Part shown: in pieces, positions 26,494-35,500 of the stretch
How positions within the stretch are numbered: the stretch's first letter is position 1
Layout of the letters: each line of letters starts with the position of its first letter
Assembly (NCBI RefSeq): GCF_001612685.1
Contig: NZ_BDAY01000017.1
Location: 1 to 64,000 of the forward strand
Length of the DNA: 64,000 nt
Direction: 5' to 3'
Source of the DNA: Nocardia altamirensis NBRC 108246
GTDB taxonomy: Bacteria; Actinomycetota; Actinomycetes; Mycobacteriales; Mycobacteriaceae
Position numbers and translations under genes: made by a program
The notes under the pieces: generated by a model
Database searches by the model: none
Seen by the model: only the letters and a program-made list of their open reading frames with translations
Told to the model about the DNA's origin: nothing

Positions 26494-27479
26494 GCGCCAC
26501 CGCCCGTCGCTGCTCGACCGGTCGGCGCCTGCGGCTCGGGTGCGCCGAGCACGGACGGCGCGGAGACGATGCCGAGGTCGGGGTCGAACTCGGCCGTCGG
26601 CGCAACGCCTGCCCTGGTCGACTCGTACTCCTCGTCCTGCGAGCCCATCGCGGACGGTCCGATCGCGCCGGGCGGCACCATCGACGAGGACACCGGCGTG
26701 GTCGACGGAATCGGCTGTGGTGCCACCGTTTCCGCAACCTGCGCGGCCTGGGCAACCATCGGCGCCTGGTAGGTGGTCAACGTGCGCGGCACCGAGATCG
26801 GTCCGATCGGTCCTGGCAGGCCGAAGCCCGACAGGCCCATCCCGGACGCGCTCGCGGGCATGGTCGCGGAGTTCACCGCCTGCGGCGTGCCGGGCTGTTC
26901 GGCTTCCAGCGCCGTGGGGGATGCGATCATCGGCGGCTGTGCGTGCTGCCACGGAGTGGCCAGCGGCTCGGTCGCCGCTTCATACGTGCGCATCACCCGC
27001 GAGGCCGCCGCCTTGGCCAGGTCGGCCTCGGCATCGGTCTGTGCGGCAACGGCTTTGATCGGCGCACCGAGCGCTCCGCTGACCGACTCCAACGCCTGCT
27101 GTGCCTGTTTGATGGCGGCGATATCGAGCGAGTTCGGCATCGTCAGCTGCGCGAGTTGGAAGGCCGCAGCCTGCTTTTCGGCATGCGCGGCGTTCTCCCC
27201 TGCCGCCCTGGCGGAATCGGTGAGCCAGTCGCGCAGCTTCGAAATCCGGTCGAGCACACTGCTACTCGTGCTCGACTCCCACGCACCGTGCAGCGAGGCG
27301 ATGATCAAGTCGTATTCGACTACCGCCGACCCGAAACCGGCGGCGAGCTTGGCCCAGCTGGCCCCCGCCTCCGCCATCGGTATCGCGCCGGGCCCGGTGG
27401 ACAGCTCACGGGTGAGCCGGTCGGGCTCCCGTGCCTCCCAGACCACCCCGGTGAACCCGGGCTGCGGTGGTTCGATCAT
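26490..27479 (-). CDS. PPE-family protein
   Basis: The 329-residue product begins MIEPPQPGFTGVVWEAREPDRL. The helical N-terminal part (1 to about 180), with AGASWAKLAAGFGSAV and LHGAWESSTS, fits the PPE fold. A long Pro/Ala/Gly-rich C-terminal region follows. The literal PPE triplet is absent (EPPQP). PPE proteins dimerise with PE proteins and are exported through ESX systems. The ATG at 27477-27479 has GGAG. The PE-like gene lies immediately upstream (27505-27840) and EspG overlaps downstream, which strongly supports the call. Confidence 0.82.
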   Translation of the reverse strand: MIEPPQPGFTGVVWEAREPDRLTRELSTGPGAIPMAEAGASWAKLAAGFGSAVVEYDLIIASLHGAWESSTSSSVLDRISKLRDWLTDSARAAGENAAHAEKQAAAFQLAQLTMPNSLDIAAIKQAQQALESVSGALGAPIKAVAAQTDAEADLAKAAASRVMRTYEAATEPLATPWQHAQPPMIASPTALEAEQPGTPQAVNSATMPASASGMGLSGFGLPGPIGPISVPRTLTTYQAPMVAQAAQVAETVAPQPIPSTTPVSSSMVPPGAIGPSAMGSQDEEYESTRAGVAPTAEFDPDLGIVSAPSVLGAPEPQAPTGRAATGGGA

Positions 27480-27504
27480 GACAACTCCGTAGTTTTCACC
27501 CCGG

Positions 27505-27840
27505 TCAGGCCGCACCGGCGGTGCCGCCGAACGACTCGACGCTCGCGCTCTCCGAGCGATCGAACTGGCGAACCTGCGACCGCAGCGTCGCGGCCAGCTT
27601 GCGCAGTTCGAGCACGCCCGCCGCCGCGCTGTCGGTGTAGGACGTCGCGACGCCGTTCATGGTCTGCGCGGCCCGCTGCGACACCTCGTCGACACCGGCG
27701 GCCGGGATCCGCAACGAGACCTCACCCGATCGCAATTCGCTCTCCAGCCGGTCGGCCAAGCCGTCGAGCCGCAGTGCCGCGTCCTTGGCAGCGTCCGCAT
27801 CGAACCGCACACCGTTGAAATCCGCACCAGTGCTTGCCAT
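27505..27840 (-). CDS. PE-like ESX substrate partner
   Basis: The 111-residue product contains IPAAGVDEVSQRAAQTMNGV and LRKLAATLRSQVRQF, resembling the PE-domain pattern PA-x-DEVS followed by the second helix. It lacks the N-terminal Pro-Glu. No YxxxD/E is seen after the second helix (it reads SYTDSA). A strong GAGGAGG precedes the ATG. It sits directly before the PPE gene, so the two probably form a heterodimer. An alternative label would be an EspC-type or generic WXG100-like small ESX protein. Confidence 0.65.
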   Translation of the reverse strand: MASTGADFNGVRFDADAAKDAALRLDGLADRLESELRSGEVSLRIPAAGVDEVSQRAAQTMNGVATSYTDSAAAGVLELRKLAATLRSQVRQFDRSESASVESFGGTAGAA

Positions 27841-27850
27841 GGTGACCTCC

Positions 27851-29140
27851 TCAGAGGGTCAGTTCCTTATCGGGCGGTGGTTCGGAAACCTGTTCGGCCG
27901 CGCCGACCACCGGCAGCGAGACCCCCTCCATGTTGCCGACGACCTCGTCGCCGTGTTGCCCGGTGACCAGGTGTGCGGCCACGCTGCTCGCGTCACCCGC
28001 GTCCCTGGCCGCCAGCGCACCGGCCGCGCCGCCGAGCGGCATGATGCCGGGCGAGGCACCGCCGGGACCGATCGAAGACGGCCGCATAGCGACGGGTTCC
28101 ATTGCCGGACTGCTCGATCCGAGCCCGGACAGCGGGCCGACGCCTGCCACCTTGGTGCCCGCCCACGGGGCGAGCGGTTGCGCCACCGGGGCCATCCCCG
28201 GTCCGGGGCCACCGATGCCGACACCAGGGCCGCCACCGACTTCCGTGCCGGATGCGCCTGCGAGCTCTTCGCGCGCCCGATCCTCGCGCTCCTTGGCATC
28301 TTTCAGCTCTTTGGCCGGGTCCACCTTCGGCGCGAGCAGCGGCGCGAGCTGGCTCACGCTCTGTGTTCCGGTCTGGGCCAGCCCCATCAACGGCTGAACC
28401 AGCTGCATCACTTGTTGAAGACTCTGGGTGGGATCGACACCCTTGGGCGCGGCAGTGATCTTCTTCTTCTGCCCGACCGCCGTCATCTTCCCCGAGTGCA
28501 CGGTCATTTCGACGCGGGTCTTGCCGACCACCGCCGTCGCCTCGGCCAGGCTCTCTGCGGTCTGCACCGCAACGAACACCTGTCCACCGGGCGTGGCCAG
28601 CAGCGGCGATGCCGCGAGCACGGTGGCCAGGTACTTCGCGATGACCGCGGCCAGCAGCGCGCCGCCGACGGCGACCGAGCCTGCGGCCTCGCCCATCGTC
28701 GCCTTTTCCTGAACGCTCTGGGTGGCCAGCTCCTGACCGTCGTTGGCGGCCTGGCCTGCCTTGTTGGCCGCTTCGGCAGCGGCCATGCCCTGCCACAGCT
28801 GCATGACCGTGCTCAATGCCGTAGTGCCCACTTGCATTGCGGTCTGCAACGCGGTGGTGAGACCGGTCAGCACCTGGGTCGGGTCGGCGCCTGGCCCCGC
28901 CGTCGAATTGAGCACGCCGGTGCCGAAACTGCTTGCCAGATCGGTGAACGGTCGCATCAACGCGCTGAGGTCGATCAGCGGCATCGGCGGCATGTCGGGC
29001 ATGGGCGGCAACGCGCTGAGATCGGGCAGCTGCGGCAGCCCCATGTCCCTGAGGATGTCGTTGACCGGGCGATCGATCAGCGGGGCCAGCGAGCTGCCAC
29101 GCAGCAGCTCGACGATCGACTGGTCAAGCGGTTGCGTCAT
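27851..29140 (-). CDS. EspA/EspE-like ESX secretion-associated protein
   Basis: The 429-residue product has a helical core with ALSTVMQLWQGMAAAEAANKAG, a hydrophobic GGALLAAVIAKYLATVLAAS stretch and TPGGQVFVAVQTAES. This arrangement recalls the N-terminal domain of EspA/EspE of ESX-1. The last roughly 180 residues are Gly/Pro/Ala-rich. Those proteins are co-secreted substrates paired with small EspC/EspF partners. Here the start overlaps the stop of an EspC-like gene by 4 nt (ATGA), the same pairing as espA-espC. Assignment rests on pattern resemblance and context. Confidence 0.6.
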   Translation of the reverse strand: MTQPLDQSIVELLRGSSLAPLIDRPVNDILRDMGLPQLPDLSALPPMPDMPPMPLIDLSALMRPFTDLASSFGTGVLNSTAGPGADPTQVLTGLTTALQTAMQVGTTALSTVMQLWQGMAAAEAANKAGQAANDGQELATQSVQEKATMGEAAGSVAVGGALLAAVIAKYLATVLAASPLLATPGGQVFVAVQTAESLAEATAVVGKTRVEMTVHSGKMTAVGQKKKITAAPKGVDPTQSLQQVMQLVQPLMGLAQTGTQSVSQLAPLLAPKVDPAKELKDAKEREDRAREELAGASGTEVGGGPGVGIGGPGPGMAPVAQPLAPWAGTKVAGVGPLSGLGSSSPAMEPVAMRPSSIGPGGASPGIMPLGGAAGALAARDAGDASSVAAHLVTGQHGDEVVGNMEGVSLPVVGAAEQVSEPPPDKELTL

Positions 29141-29457
29141 GCCAGTTGCTGTTTCACTGCGTCGAATTCGGCACCACTCGCCAACTCCGTCGCGGTATAG
29201 GCGGCGACCGCCTGATGCGCGGTCAGCGCGGTGCCCGCATGCACACCAGCCAACTCGAAAACGGAAGCCACGTGGTTGCCTTGGGCATACGCGAACGCCA
29301 TGAGGAAGTCTTGGCCGATCAGCCCGAAGACGGGCACGGCCGCCGCGACGGTCGCGGCCTGATCGAATGCGCCCGCCGTGGCGATACCGGTCGCCATGGC
29401 GGCCGAGGCGTCACCGTAAGCAGAAATCGCATGTCCTGTTGCTACGAGTTCGCTCAT
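29137..29457 (-). CDS. EspC-like small ESX substrate with YxxxE export motif
   Basis: The 106-residue product has PVFGLIGQDFLMAFAYAQGNH and VASVFELAGVHAG, matching the pattern of EspC-family proteins. It carries Y87-T-A-T-E91 just after the second helix, the general ESX signal YxxxD/E. The ATG at 29455-29457 with GGGGA is chosen over a 17-codon upstream extension. It is translationally coupled to the EspA/EspE-like gene. Of the small proteins in this block it has the clearest export signal. Confidence 0.72.
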   Translation of the reverse strand: MSELVATGHAISAYGDASAAMATGIATAGAFDQAATVAAAVPVFGLIGQDFLMAFAYAQGNHVASVFELAGVHAGTALTAHQAVAAYTATELASGAEFDAVKQQLA

Positions 29458-29594
29458 CGAAATCCCCGATCCTGTAATGCAATTGACCAACTGTGCTGAA
29501 GATACCAACCGATTTGCCTGGTTCGGAAGCCGGTTTGCAGAAACTTAAGGTTCCGCTGATGTGAAAATGATGAATTCGTATGAACGTGAGGCAT
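29458..29594 (-). promoter_or_regulatory. AT-richer gap ahead of the espC-like gene
   Basis: This 137-bp stretch between the YbaB-like gene stop and the EspC-like start is clearly less GC-rich than its surroundings (for example around 29536-29590). It is a good place for a promoter that would drive the espC-like to esxA-like genes separately from the upstream giant gene. Confidence 0.4.
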
Positions 29595-29894
29595 CTAATC
29601 GGCGACCTCCTGGTTGAAGGCGGTGATCAGCTCCGCTCGCTCGGTAAAGGCCCGTCGGGCTGCGGCGTTGGCCGTAGCGACCAGCGTATTCTCGAAATCC
29701 GCCGGAGAGAGCCGGGAAATAGCCGAGGTGAACTCGAGGTTCAGCAGCGCGCCGTTACCGTCGACCTCAGCGGTGATCGAACCGTCCGGCGCGGTTTCCC
29801 GCGCACGCACGGCGGACATGTCATCGGCGAGATCGCGCACGCGGTACAACCGACGCTGCACACTCGCCATCAATTCGTCCATGGTCTCGTACAC
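29595..29894 (-). CDS. YbaB/EbfC-family protein, EspL-like
   Basis: The 99-residue product begins (M)YETMDELMASVQRRLYRVRDLADD and carries the YbaB pattern GSITAEVDGNGALLNLEFT. YbaB proteins bind DNA as dimers. A YbaB-like protein, EspL, is encoded in mycobacterial ESX-1 loci and is needed for stability of Esp substrates. The start codon is GTG with GGGAGGA upstream. It is one of two YbaB-like genes in this block (see 62042-62569). Confidence 0.72.
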   Translation of the reverse strand: MYETMDELMASVQRRLYRVRDLADDMSAVRARETAPDGSITAEVDGNGALLNLEFTSAISRLSPADFENTLVATANAAARRAFTERAELITAFNQEVAD

Positions 29895-29910
29895 GCGACT
29901 CAGTTCCTCC

Positions 29911-30273
29911 CTAGACCGAGCGCAGCCAGCTCCGTGGCTCCGTCTCGTATTCTTCCTCTTCGATGATCTCCTCGCGAGCCACTTGTTCTGGGGTCGGCAA
30001 GCCGAGCAGGGCGAGCGCGTCGGCCGACATGCCCGCTGCCTCCAGCTCGGCCCGCCTGGCCAGCCCGGCCCGGCCTGCCGCGTGCTTGTACAGCCGGAGC
30101 ACCTCGGCGGCGAGCGCGGCCGGATCCCGCTTCAGCTCCGCGGCGTCGATCGAAATCCCCAGTGGCAGGCCCTGTTCGGTGGCCCGTACCGAGATCGCGC
30201 CGGTGCGCGAGGCCGCAGTCCATTCGACCGGCGCCTGCGGCGGCGGCGCGGCGTCTGCTCGTTCAGGATCCAT
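29911..30273 (-). CDS. EspD/EspH-like ESX-associated protein
   Basis: The 120-residue product has a YbaB-like beta segment (GAISVRATEQGLPLGISID) and a helix AAEVLRLYKHAAGRAGLARR, then LLGLPTPEQVAREE and an acidic tail. This layout resembles EspD and EspH of ESX-1, which act on the fate of EspA- or EspE-type substrates inside the cell. Similarity is by pattern only. GAGGGG precedes the ATG. It lies 16 bp upstream of the EspL-like gene, and the two YbaB-like folds may form a complex. Confidence 0.45.
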   Translation of the reverse strand: MDPERADAAPPPQAPVEWTAASRTGAISVRATEQGLPLGISIDAAELKRDPAALAAEVLRLYKHAAGRAGLARRAELEAAGMSADALALLGLPTPEQVAREEIIEEEEYETEPRSWLRSV

Positions 30274-30407
30274 AGTGGTCCCCTCTACTTCCCACGAAGT
30301 CGATCCCAGCCCGGTTCACAGCCGTTCGTCCTTGATCGCGCGGACCACGGTGACCAACTCCGAACCTTCGCCTACTCAACAGTAGCCAACCGCGTTCGCG
30401 AACGAGA

Positions 30408-30423
30408 CCCCCGAAAACGGGGG
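30408..30423 (-). terminator. weak hairpin downstream of the 95-residue gene
   Basis: CCCCCG and CGGGGG pair across a 4-base loop, next to the palindrome CGTTCGCGAACG (30393-30404). On the minus strand it follows the 95-residue gene by 14 bp within a 164-bp gap. There is no U-tract, so it may only slow or partly stop transcription before the EspD/EspH-like gene. Confidence 0.35.
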
Positions 30424-30437
30424 CACTCGAGCGCAAG

Positions 30438-30725
30438 CTACTCGCCGCGTTTTCGCGCATTGTGCTCGGCAATCAAACGTTCCAGATCCGCTTGGCGTGC
30501 AGCGGAATTGGAGCCGTCCAGCTGGCCGGCGAACGCGGCTTTGGCGGCCGCGACCAGCTCGTCGGTGACCGCGGGGTAGGCCATGGCGATGGCGAACAGG
30601 GCCGCGTCGGTCTCCATGTCGAGCCCGGTTTCCGAACGCACGCCCCCGCCCGTCGTCACCGATTTCAGCTCGGCCTCGAAGTTGCGTTGCAGTTCGTCAT
30701 CGGTGGGGTATCTGCTGCGCACCAT
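30438..30725 (-). CDS. small hypothetical ESX-block protein
   Basis: I do not recognise this 95-residue protein. It begins MVRSRYPTDDELQRNFEAELKSV and is charged and helical. A middle segment (ALFAIAMAYPAVTDELVAAAKAAF) precedes a basic C-terminus (ARKRGE). AAAGGAG precedes the start. It is 21 bp after the 378-residue gene, so both probably share a transcript with the giant gene. It could be an accessory or second immunity factor. Confidence 0.6.
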   Translation of the reverse strand: MVRSRYPTDDELQRNFEAELKSVTTGGGVRSETGLDMETDAALFAIAMAYPAVTDELVAAAKAAFAGQLDGSNSAARQADLERLIAEHNARKRGE

Positions 30726-30746
30726 GTGTCTCCTTTCCTCGGTTGT

Positions 30747-31883
30747 TCATCGACTCGGTGTTGGTTCCGGGGCCAGTCCGAGCAGGTGCACCCCGGCCGG
30801 GGAATGCGCGGCGATCACCACACTGCCCGCTGCGGTCACCGACGACACGGACGCCCGCTGGCGGAAGCAGTATGTCAACGGCCAATTCTCCGGCGCCGGT
30901 TCAGAATTCACGACTCGGCCGTCCGCATCGAGGTACACCAGCGTGCCGACCGTGCCACTGACTGGTTGATGCAGGACATAGCCGGTGTCGGTGCGCCCGA
31001 TCAGTCGGGCGCGGCGATCGTCGAGCGGGGCGATCGTCACGGTGTCGAGCCGTATGGCCCGGCCGTCGTTGCCCATCGACTGGATCGTCACACCGTGCGC
31101 CTCCGACACCGTGACGCCGTCGATGTCGACGAGCCAGTCCAGCTCCCCCGAGGCGGACATCCTGCCGAGCGGCCTGCCGAAACCGCCGTACACGCGCCCG
31201 GCCCGGTCGACGCCGATCACGGCGGACAGCACCTCCTGTGCGCCCCGATCCGCAACGACGGTGCCGGAGCGCCCGGTGTCCGGATTCGTTGTCACCCAAT
31301 CGAGAGCACGGCGTTCGGGGTCGTAGCGCGCGTAGCCGAATGTCCCGTCCGGGCACCACACGGCCGCCATGCCCTGCCAGCGGTCGACCAGTTCCGCGGT
31401 CCCCTCGTCGACTCGCCACAGCGAACCGACATTGCTCAAGAAGACGCGACCGCCCGCATCGGCCAGCAGCCTCGACCGCTCGGATACCTCCGCCAGGTGA
31501 CTATCCGCGCCGCCACGGATGACCCAGGTCTCGGTGCCCGCCGAGTCGACCCCGCGCACCACGTACCGCTCGGCATCGAGGTACTCCAGCGTGATCGCGA
31601 ACCCGTCCGGAGCCAGGACCGCGTCGAGCACCACATGCGGGGAATCCACATCGGCGCGAAGACGTGCGTGCCCCAACCGCGTCAACCGTGCGCCGAAAAC
31701 GGTGGGTGACAACAGCTGGAGCGATCCATCCGCAAGCGCGCGGAGTTCGGTCGGTGCCCGGACCGTCGTTGGCGGCCACTGGTGGTCCGGGGAGGTATCC
31801 GGAACGGCGAGGGCGAACGCCTCGCCTGCCTCATCCCAAGAGAGGAAGTCGAGCACCTGCCCGGTGACGGTGCCGATCACCAT
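30747..31883 (-). CDS. 378-residue beta-repeat protein overlapping the giant gene, candidate immunity protein
   Basis: The product begins MVIGTVTGQVLDFLSWDEAGEAF. It contains repeating short beta segments with W, D and G at turns (for example GVDSAGTETWVIRGG, NVGSLWRVDEGTAEL, GVDRAGRVYGGFG, YLDADGRVVNSEP). This suggests a beta-propeller or YD/WD-like fold, with no signal peptide. Its ATG lies 7 nt inside the 3' end of the giant gene, so it is translationally coupled to it. In polymorphic toxin loci the gene directly after the toxin usually encodes its cytosolic immunity protein. That role is inferred from position only. The longer open frame to 32249 is a shadow of the giant gene. Confidence 0.7.
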   Translation of the reverse strand: MVIGTVTGQVLDFLSWDEAGEAFALAVPDTSPDHQWPPTTVRAPTELRALADGSLQLLSPTVFGARLTRLGHARLRADVDSPHVVLDAVLAPDGFAITLEYLDAERYVVRGVDSAGTETWVIRGGADSHLAEVSERSRLLADAGGRVFLSNVGSLWRVDEGTAELVDRWQGMAAVWCPDGTFGYARYDPERRALDWVTTNPDTGRSGTVVADRGAQEVLSAVIGVDRAGRVYGGFGRPLGRMSASGELDWLVDIDGVTVSEAHGVTIQSMGNDGRAIRLDTVTIAPLDDRRARLIGRTDTGYVLHQPVSGTVGTLVYLDADGRVVNSEPAPENWPLTYCFRQRASVSSVTAAGSVVIAAHSPAGVHLLGLAPEPTPSR

Positions 31884-32585
31884 GGGCCAGGCCCGAATTC
31901 GACAATGATCCGGCCGTCTTCGTCCCGGTAGTTCTGGACCGCGAGCGGCGGGTTCATCATGTAATCGTAAAGTTCCTTGATACTCGACAACTTGACAACA
32001 TCTTGCCTGGCCCAGGTGCGTCTGCCGTCCGGCTCGGTGAGGTACGGGGCGAACTCGCCCGGCGGTGGCCAGAAGGTGCACACCTCGGGTGAGCCGTCCG
32101 GCGCCGATCGTCCGGTTGCCATCCCGACGTGCGTGGTCCCGCCCCAGAAGACGAGGTCGCCGCGCTGCGGCTGTGGCGAGTTCGGATCGCCGACGACGAA
32201 ACTCTGCCGCCCGTTCGGCGTCAACATGTCGGCCAAGTCGGTGTACCACTGCGCGGTGGGAACTCCCTTGTCAGTGACCTCGTATTGGTACATCACGTGC
32301 AGCTGTTCATGCGTCAAGACTCCCGAGTCGACCCCGGCGTGCAGCAGTATCTCCCAGCAGTTCATGACCGTGTCCGGCCGGATCGGCGGCAACGGTCCCT
32401 CCGTCGGATTTTGTACCCAGTCCTGGAAGGCGCGAACCGGTTCGGAAAAAGTACCCCAGGTAGCGCGCGTACCGAGCAACTCTTCCACCCGTGCGACAAC
32501 TCGTTCGGACGGCGTCGGCATCGGCGCGGCCTGCTCCGGCGGAGCGCCGACATCAGCATGGTGTTCTGCACCAGGGGCGCCCTCG
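31877..32585 (-). other. C-terminal NlpC/P60-like domain of the giant protein
   Basis: The last roughly 220 residues hold MNCWEILLHAG with Cys9885. About 75 residues later comes PQRGDLVFWGGTTHVGMATG with His9961, followed by VCTFWPPP. Cys, then a RGDLVFW strand, then HVGMATG is the order of NlpC/P60 and related papain-like amidases. As the extreme C-terminal domain it is the most likely primary toxic tip. Possible targets are peptidoglycan peptides, other amides or acyl groups. Confidence 0.55.
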
Positions 32586-35500
32586 TCAACAGCGCGCCCG
32601 TGGCTGGATTCCTCCTGCACCTGGCGCATGAGGCGTTCGTAGATCAAGCGCTGCGCCGGAGAGACGCGGTCCGGCCGCAGCTCTACGGCGGTGCCCGCTT
32701 CGGCATACATCTCGGGGATGTTGAGCTGACCGTCCTTGTCGAAGCTGTACTTGGTGAGACCGGCTTCGGTCTGCAGCCAATGCTCGAAGGCAGCGGTGTC
32801 GGCGTTCGGCTCGAACAGCTCGTGCAACTTCTTCAGCTCGGTCAAGACACCGACCCGCTCGAAGAAGACGGCGTGCGGATCGCCCGTGAAACCGGCGACA
32901 TCGTGCACGGCGTGGAAGAACTCGTGCACGATCGTGGTGCGCATCGGCTGATCGGGCAGGCCTGCCAGGAAATCCCGGCTGATCGAGCCCTCGTAGGCCT
33001 GACGATGCATCTCCGGATTGATCGCGTAGCGCTCGTTCAGAATGATGATCGATATCATCGCCCCGGACTCCGGGTCGACGAGCCGCTCGGTCACCGCCGC
33101 CGCGTTCTCTTCGATCGGCTGGATCCCGATCATGGTGAGCCGGGTATCGGGGTACTTCTCGAGCATGTCCCGGATCGCGGCCTCGAATTCGCGCACCCCG
33201 GCCAGCGGAACGCCGGGGAGGTCGAACCCGAAGGTGTAGACGGCCCGATCCTGCAGCCCGGTGCCGAGCGTGAGCCGCTCCGCGACGTGCGCGGCCTCCG
33301 TCCCGATCGGTGCAGGCAGATTGTCCAAGCCTCGGCGATTCCACCGGCCGGCCTGCTCGACCAGCACCTCGTGCAGCACGCGCTCGCCCGGTGTGACGCC
33401 GGCGCGGTGACCTTCGACCGCGGCGAAGGACTCGCGCAGCGCGCGCCGTGCCGCGAAGGTGTCCGCCTGGTCGAAGCTCTCCGGCCTGAACTGGGTCGTC
33501 AACCAACGGTCGAACGCCGACTTGTCCATCGGCCCTACGTTTTCCACGTAGTACTCGCGCAACGCAGGCAGTGCGTAGGCCTCGGCCCGCCAGCGCCCGG
33601 CATGCACCATCGCGTTGCCGAGCTCACGCAATGCCGCGTGGTAGACCCGCCCGGCGGGTGGTGCGCTGTCACCGGCGAAGCGCTCGCTCATGACGATCGA
33701 CTTGGTGTAGACCGGCCCGCCCGCCTCGACGCCGTCCAGTCCGATCACCGTCTGCATGTCTCGCTTGGTGTCGACGACGAACAGGCTTCGCAGGTCGATG
33801 TCCGGGTGCGCAGTGAGCTGATCGTGCACTGCCTGGGCGAATTCACGCACCCTGGCGAGATTCACGCCTTCGCCATCGAACCCGACGACCCTGACTCCGT
33901 GGTTCTCATGAAGCGCGGCGGCCAGTTCCTCGCCGGTTCGGTATTGCCCTGCATCCCAAGTGGATTCGGCCCTTCGGGCGGGGTCGGCACCGGAATCGGC
34001 CATCCGCTCCTCTGGCACTCCGGCGCGCGAGCGCGGCTCAGGATCTTCGGGCTGCACATGACGCCTGCGGTCGGCCTCCTCCTGCACATCACGCATCAGC
34101 CGGTCGTACAGGACGCGCTCGGCGTCGGTCACCCGGCCGCCGTGCACCACGGCCGCGCCCGCCTCGGGGATCGCCTCGCGCGGGTTCGGCATCCCGTCCG
34201 CGTGCAGGCCGTAGCCGGACAGCTCGGACCGCAGCCACTCCTTGAAGCCGACCTCGAAGTCGGGGTGCAGTTCCGCGTGCTTTTCCATCAATTCGAGCAG
34301 CACGCTCCGGTTGTACTCGTGGACGGCGGACCTGTTGGCCGGGTAGTCCGTTGCGTGGTGCAGCACGTGGAAGGCCTCGTGCACGATGGTGCTGCGCACC
34401 GGGTCGTCGGCCGAACCGCGCACGAAGTTCGTGTCGATCGCCGCGGCGAGTATCTGCCGGTGCAGCTCAGGGTTGATCGCGTAGCGCTCGTGCAGGGTGA
34501 TGGTGACCGGGTCGTGCGGCCCACCCCGTCCCGAGGTGTCGCCGAGCCGCTCGTCCATCAGCGGCGTGATGGCGAGCCGGTCCGGGTCGATCTCGGGATA
34601 CCGTTCCCGCATCTCGCGCACGGTGGCCACGAAATCGCGCACCACCTCGACGGGCACGCCGGGGGTGTCGAACCCGAAGCCCGTCATGCCGAGCTCAGCG
34701 AGCTCGTCTTGCAGTGCACGCCGTTCCGCCAGGTGCGCACCCTCCGCGCCGATCGGTTGCGGTGCGGCGTCGAGGCCGCGGTGGTGCCAGCGGTCCGCCT
34801 GCTCGAGCAGAACCTCGTGCAGCACTTGATGTCCCACAGTGGCGGTGGCCCGCGTGCCTTCGACAGCGGCGAAGGAGTCGCGCAGTGCCCCGTTGACGTC
34901 GAGCGCGCCGGACGCACTGATCCGGTCCGGACCGAACTCGGCGGTCAGCCACTCGGTGAAAGTTGTCTTGCTGTGCGGCGCAACGTTTTCCGCGAAGTGA
35001 GCACGCAAGGCGGGCAACGCATGAGCCTCGGCCCGCCACCGGCTCGCGTGAATCATCGCCTCGCCGAGCTCATTCAGCACGCGGTGATACACCTGCCCCT
35101 CGGGCAGCACCGCGTCCCGGCCCAGCTCCGAACTGAGCACGATCGACTCGGTGAAGATCGGCGCGCCGTGCTCGGCGCCGTCCACGCCGATCAGCGTCTG
35201 CACGTCCTTGTCCACCTCGAGGATGTGGGCGGCGCGCAGATCTATCTGCGGGTGCGCGGTGAGGACGTCGTGCACCGCCTGCGCGAATTCCCGCGCCGGA
35301 CCGATCGGCTGGTCGGCCACGTCGAACCCGAGCAGTTCCAGCCCGTGGTTCTCGCGCAATGCGTCGCCGACCTCGGCCGCCGTCGCGAATCGTGCTGCAT
35401 CCCAGTCCGATCCGGCACGCTCGCCCTGCGCCCCTGCCGGGAAGTCCTGCGCGCCTGCCGGTTGCTCGGGTTCACCACGATCGCCACCGAGGGACACCTG

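Noticed and set aside
31884..32249. Extension of the 378-residue protein upstream to 32249
   Set aside because: It is an alternative frame over the giant gene's C-terminal domain. The ATG at 31883 gives a coherent protein that overlaps the giant gene by only 7 nt.
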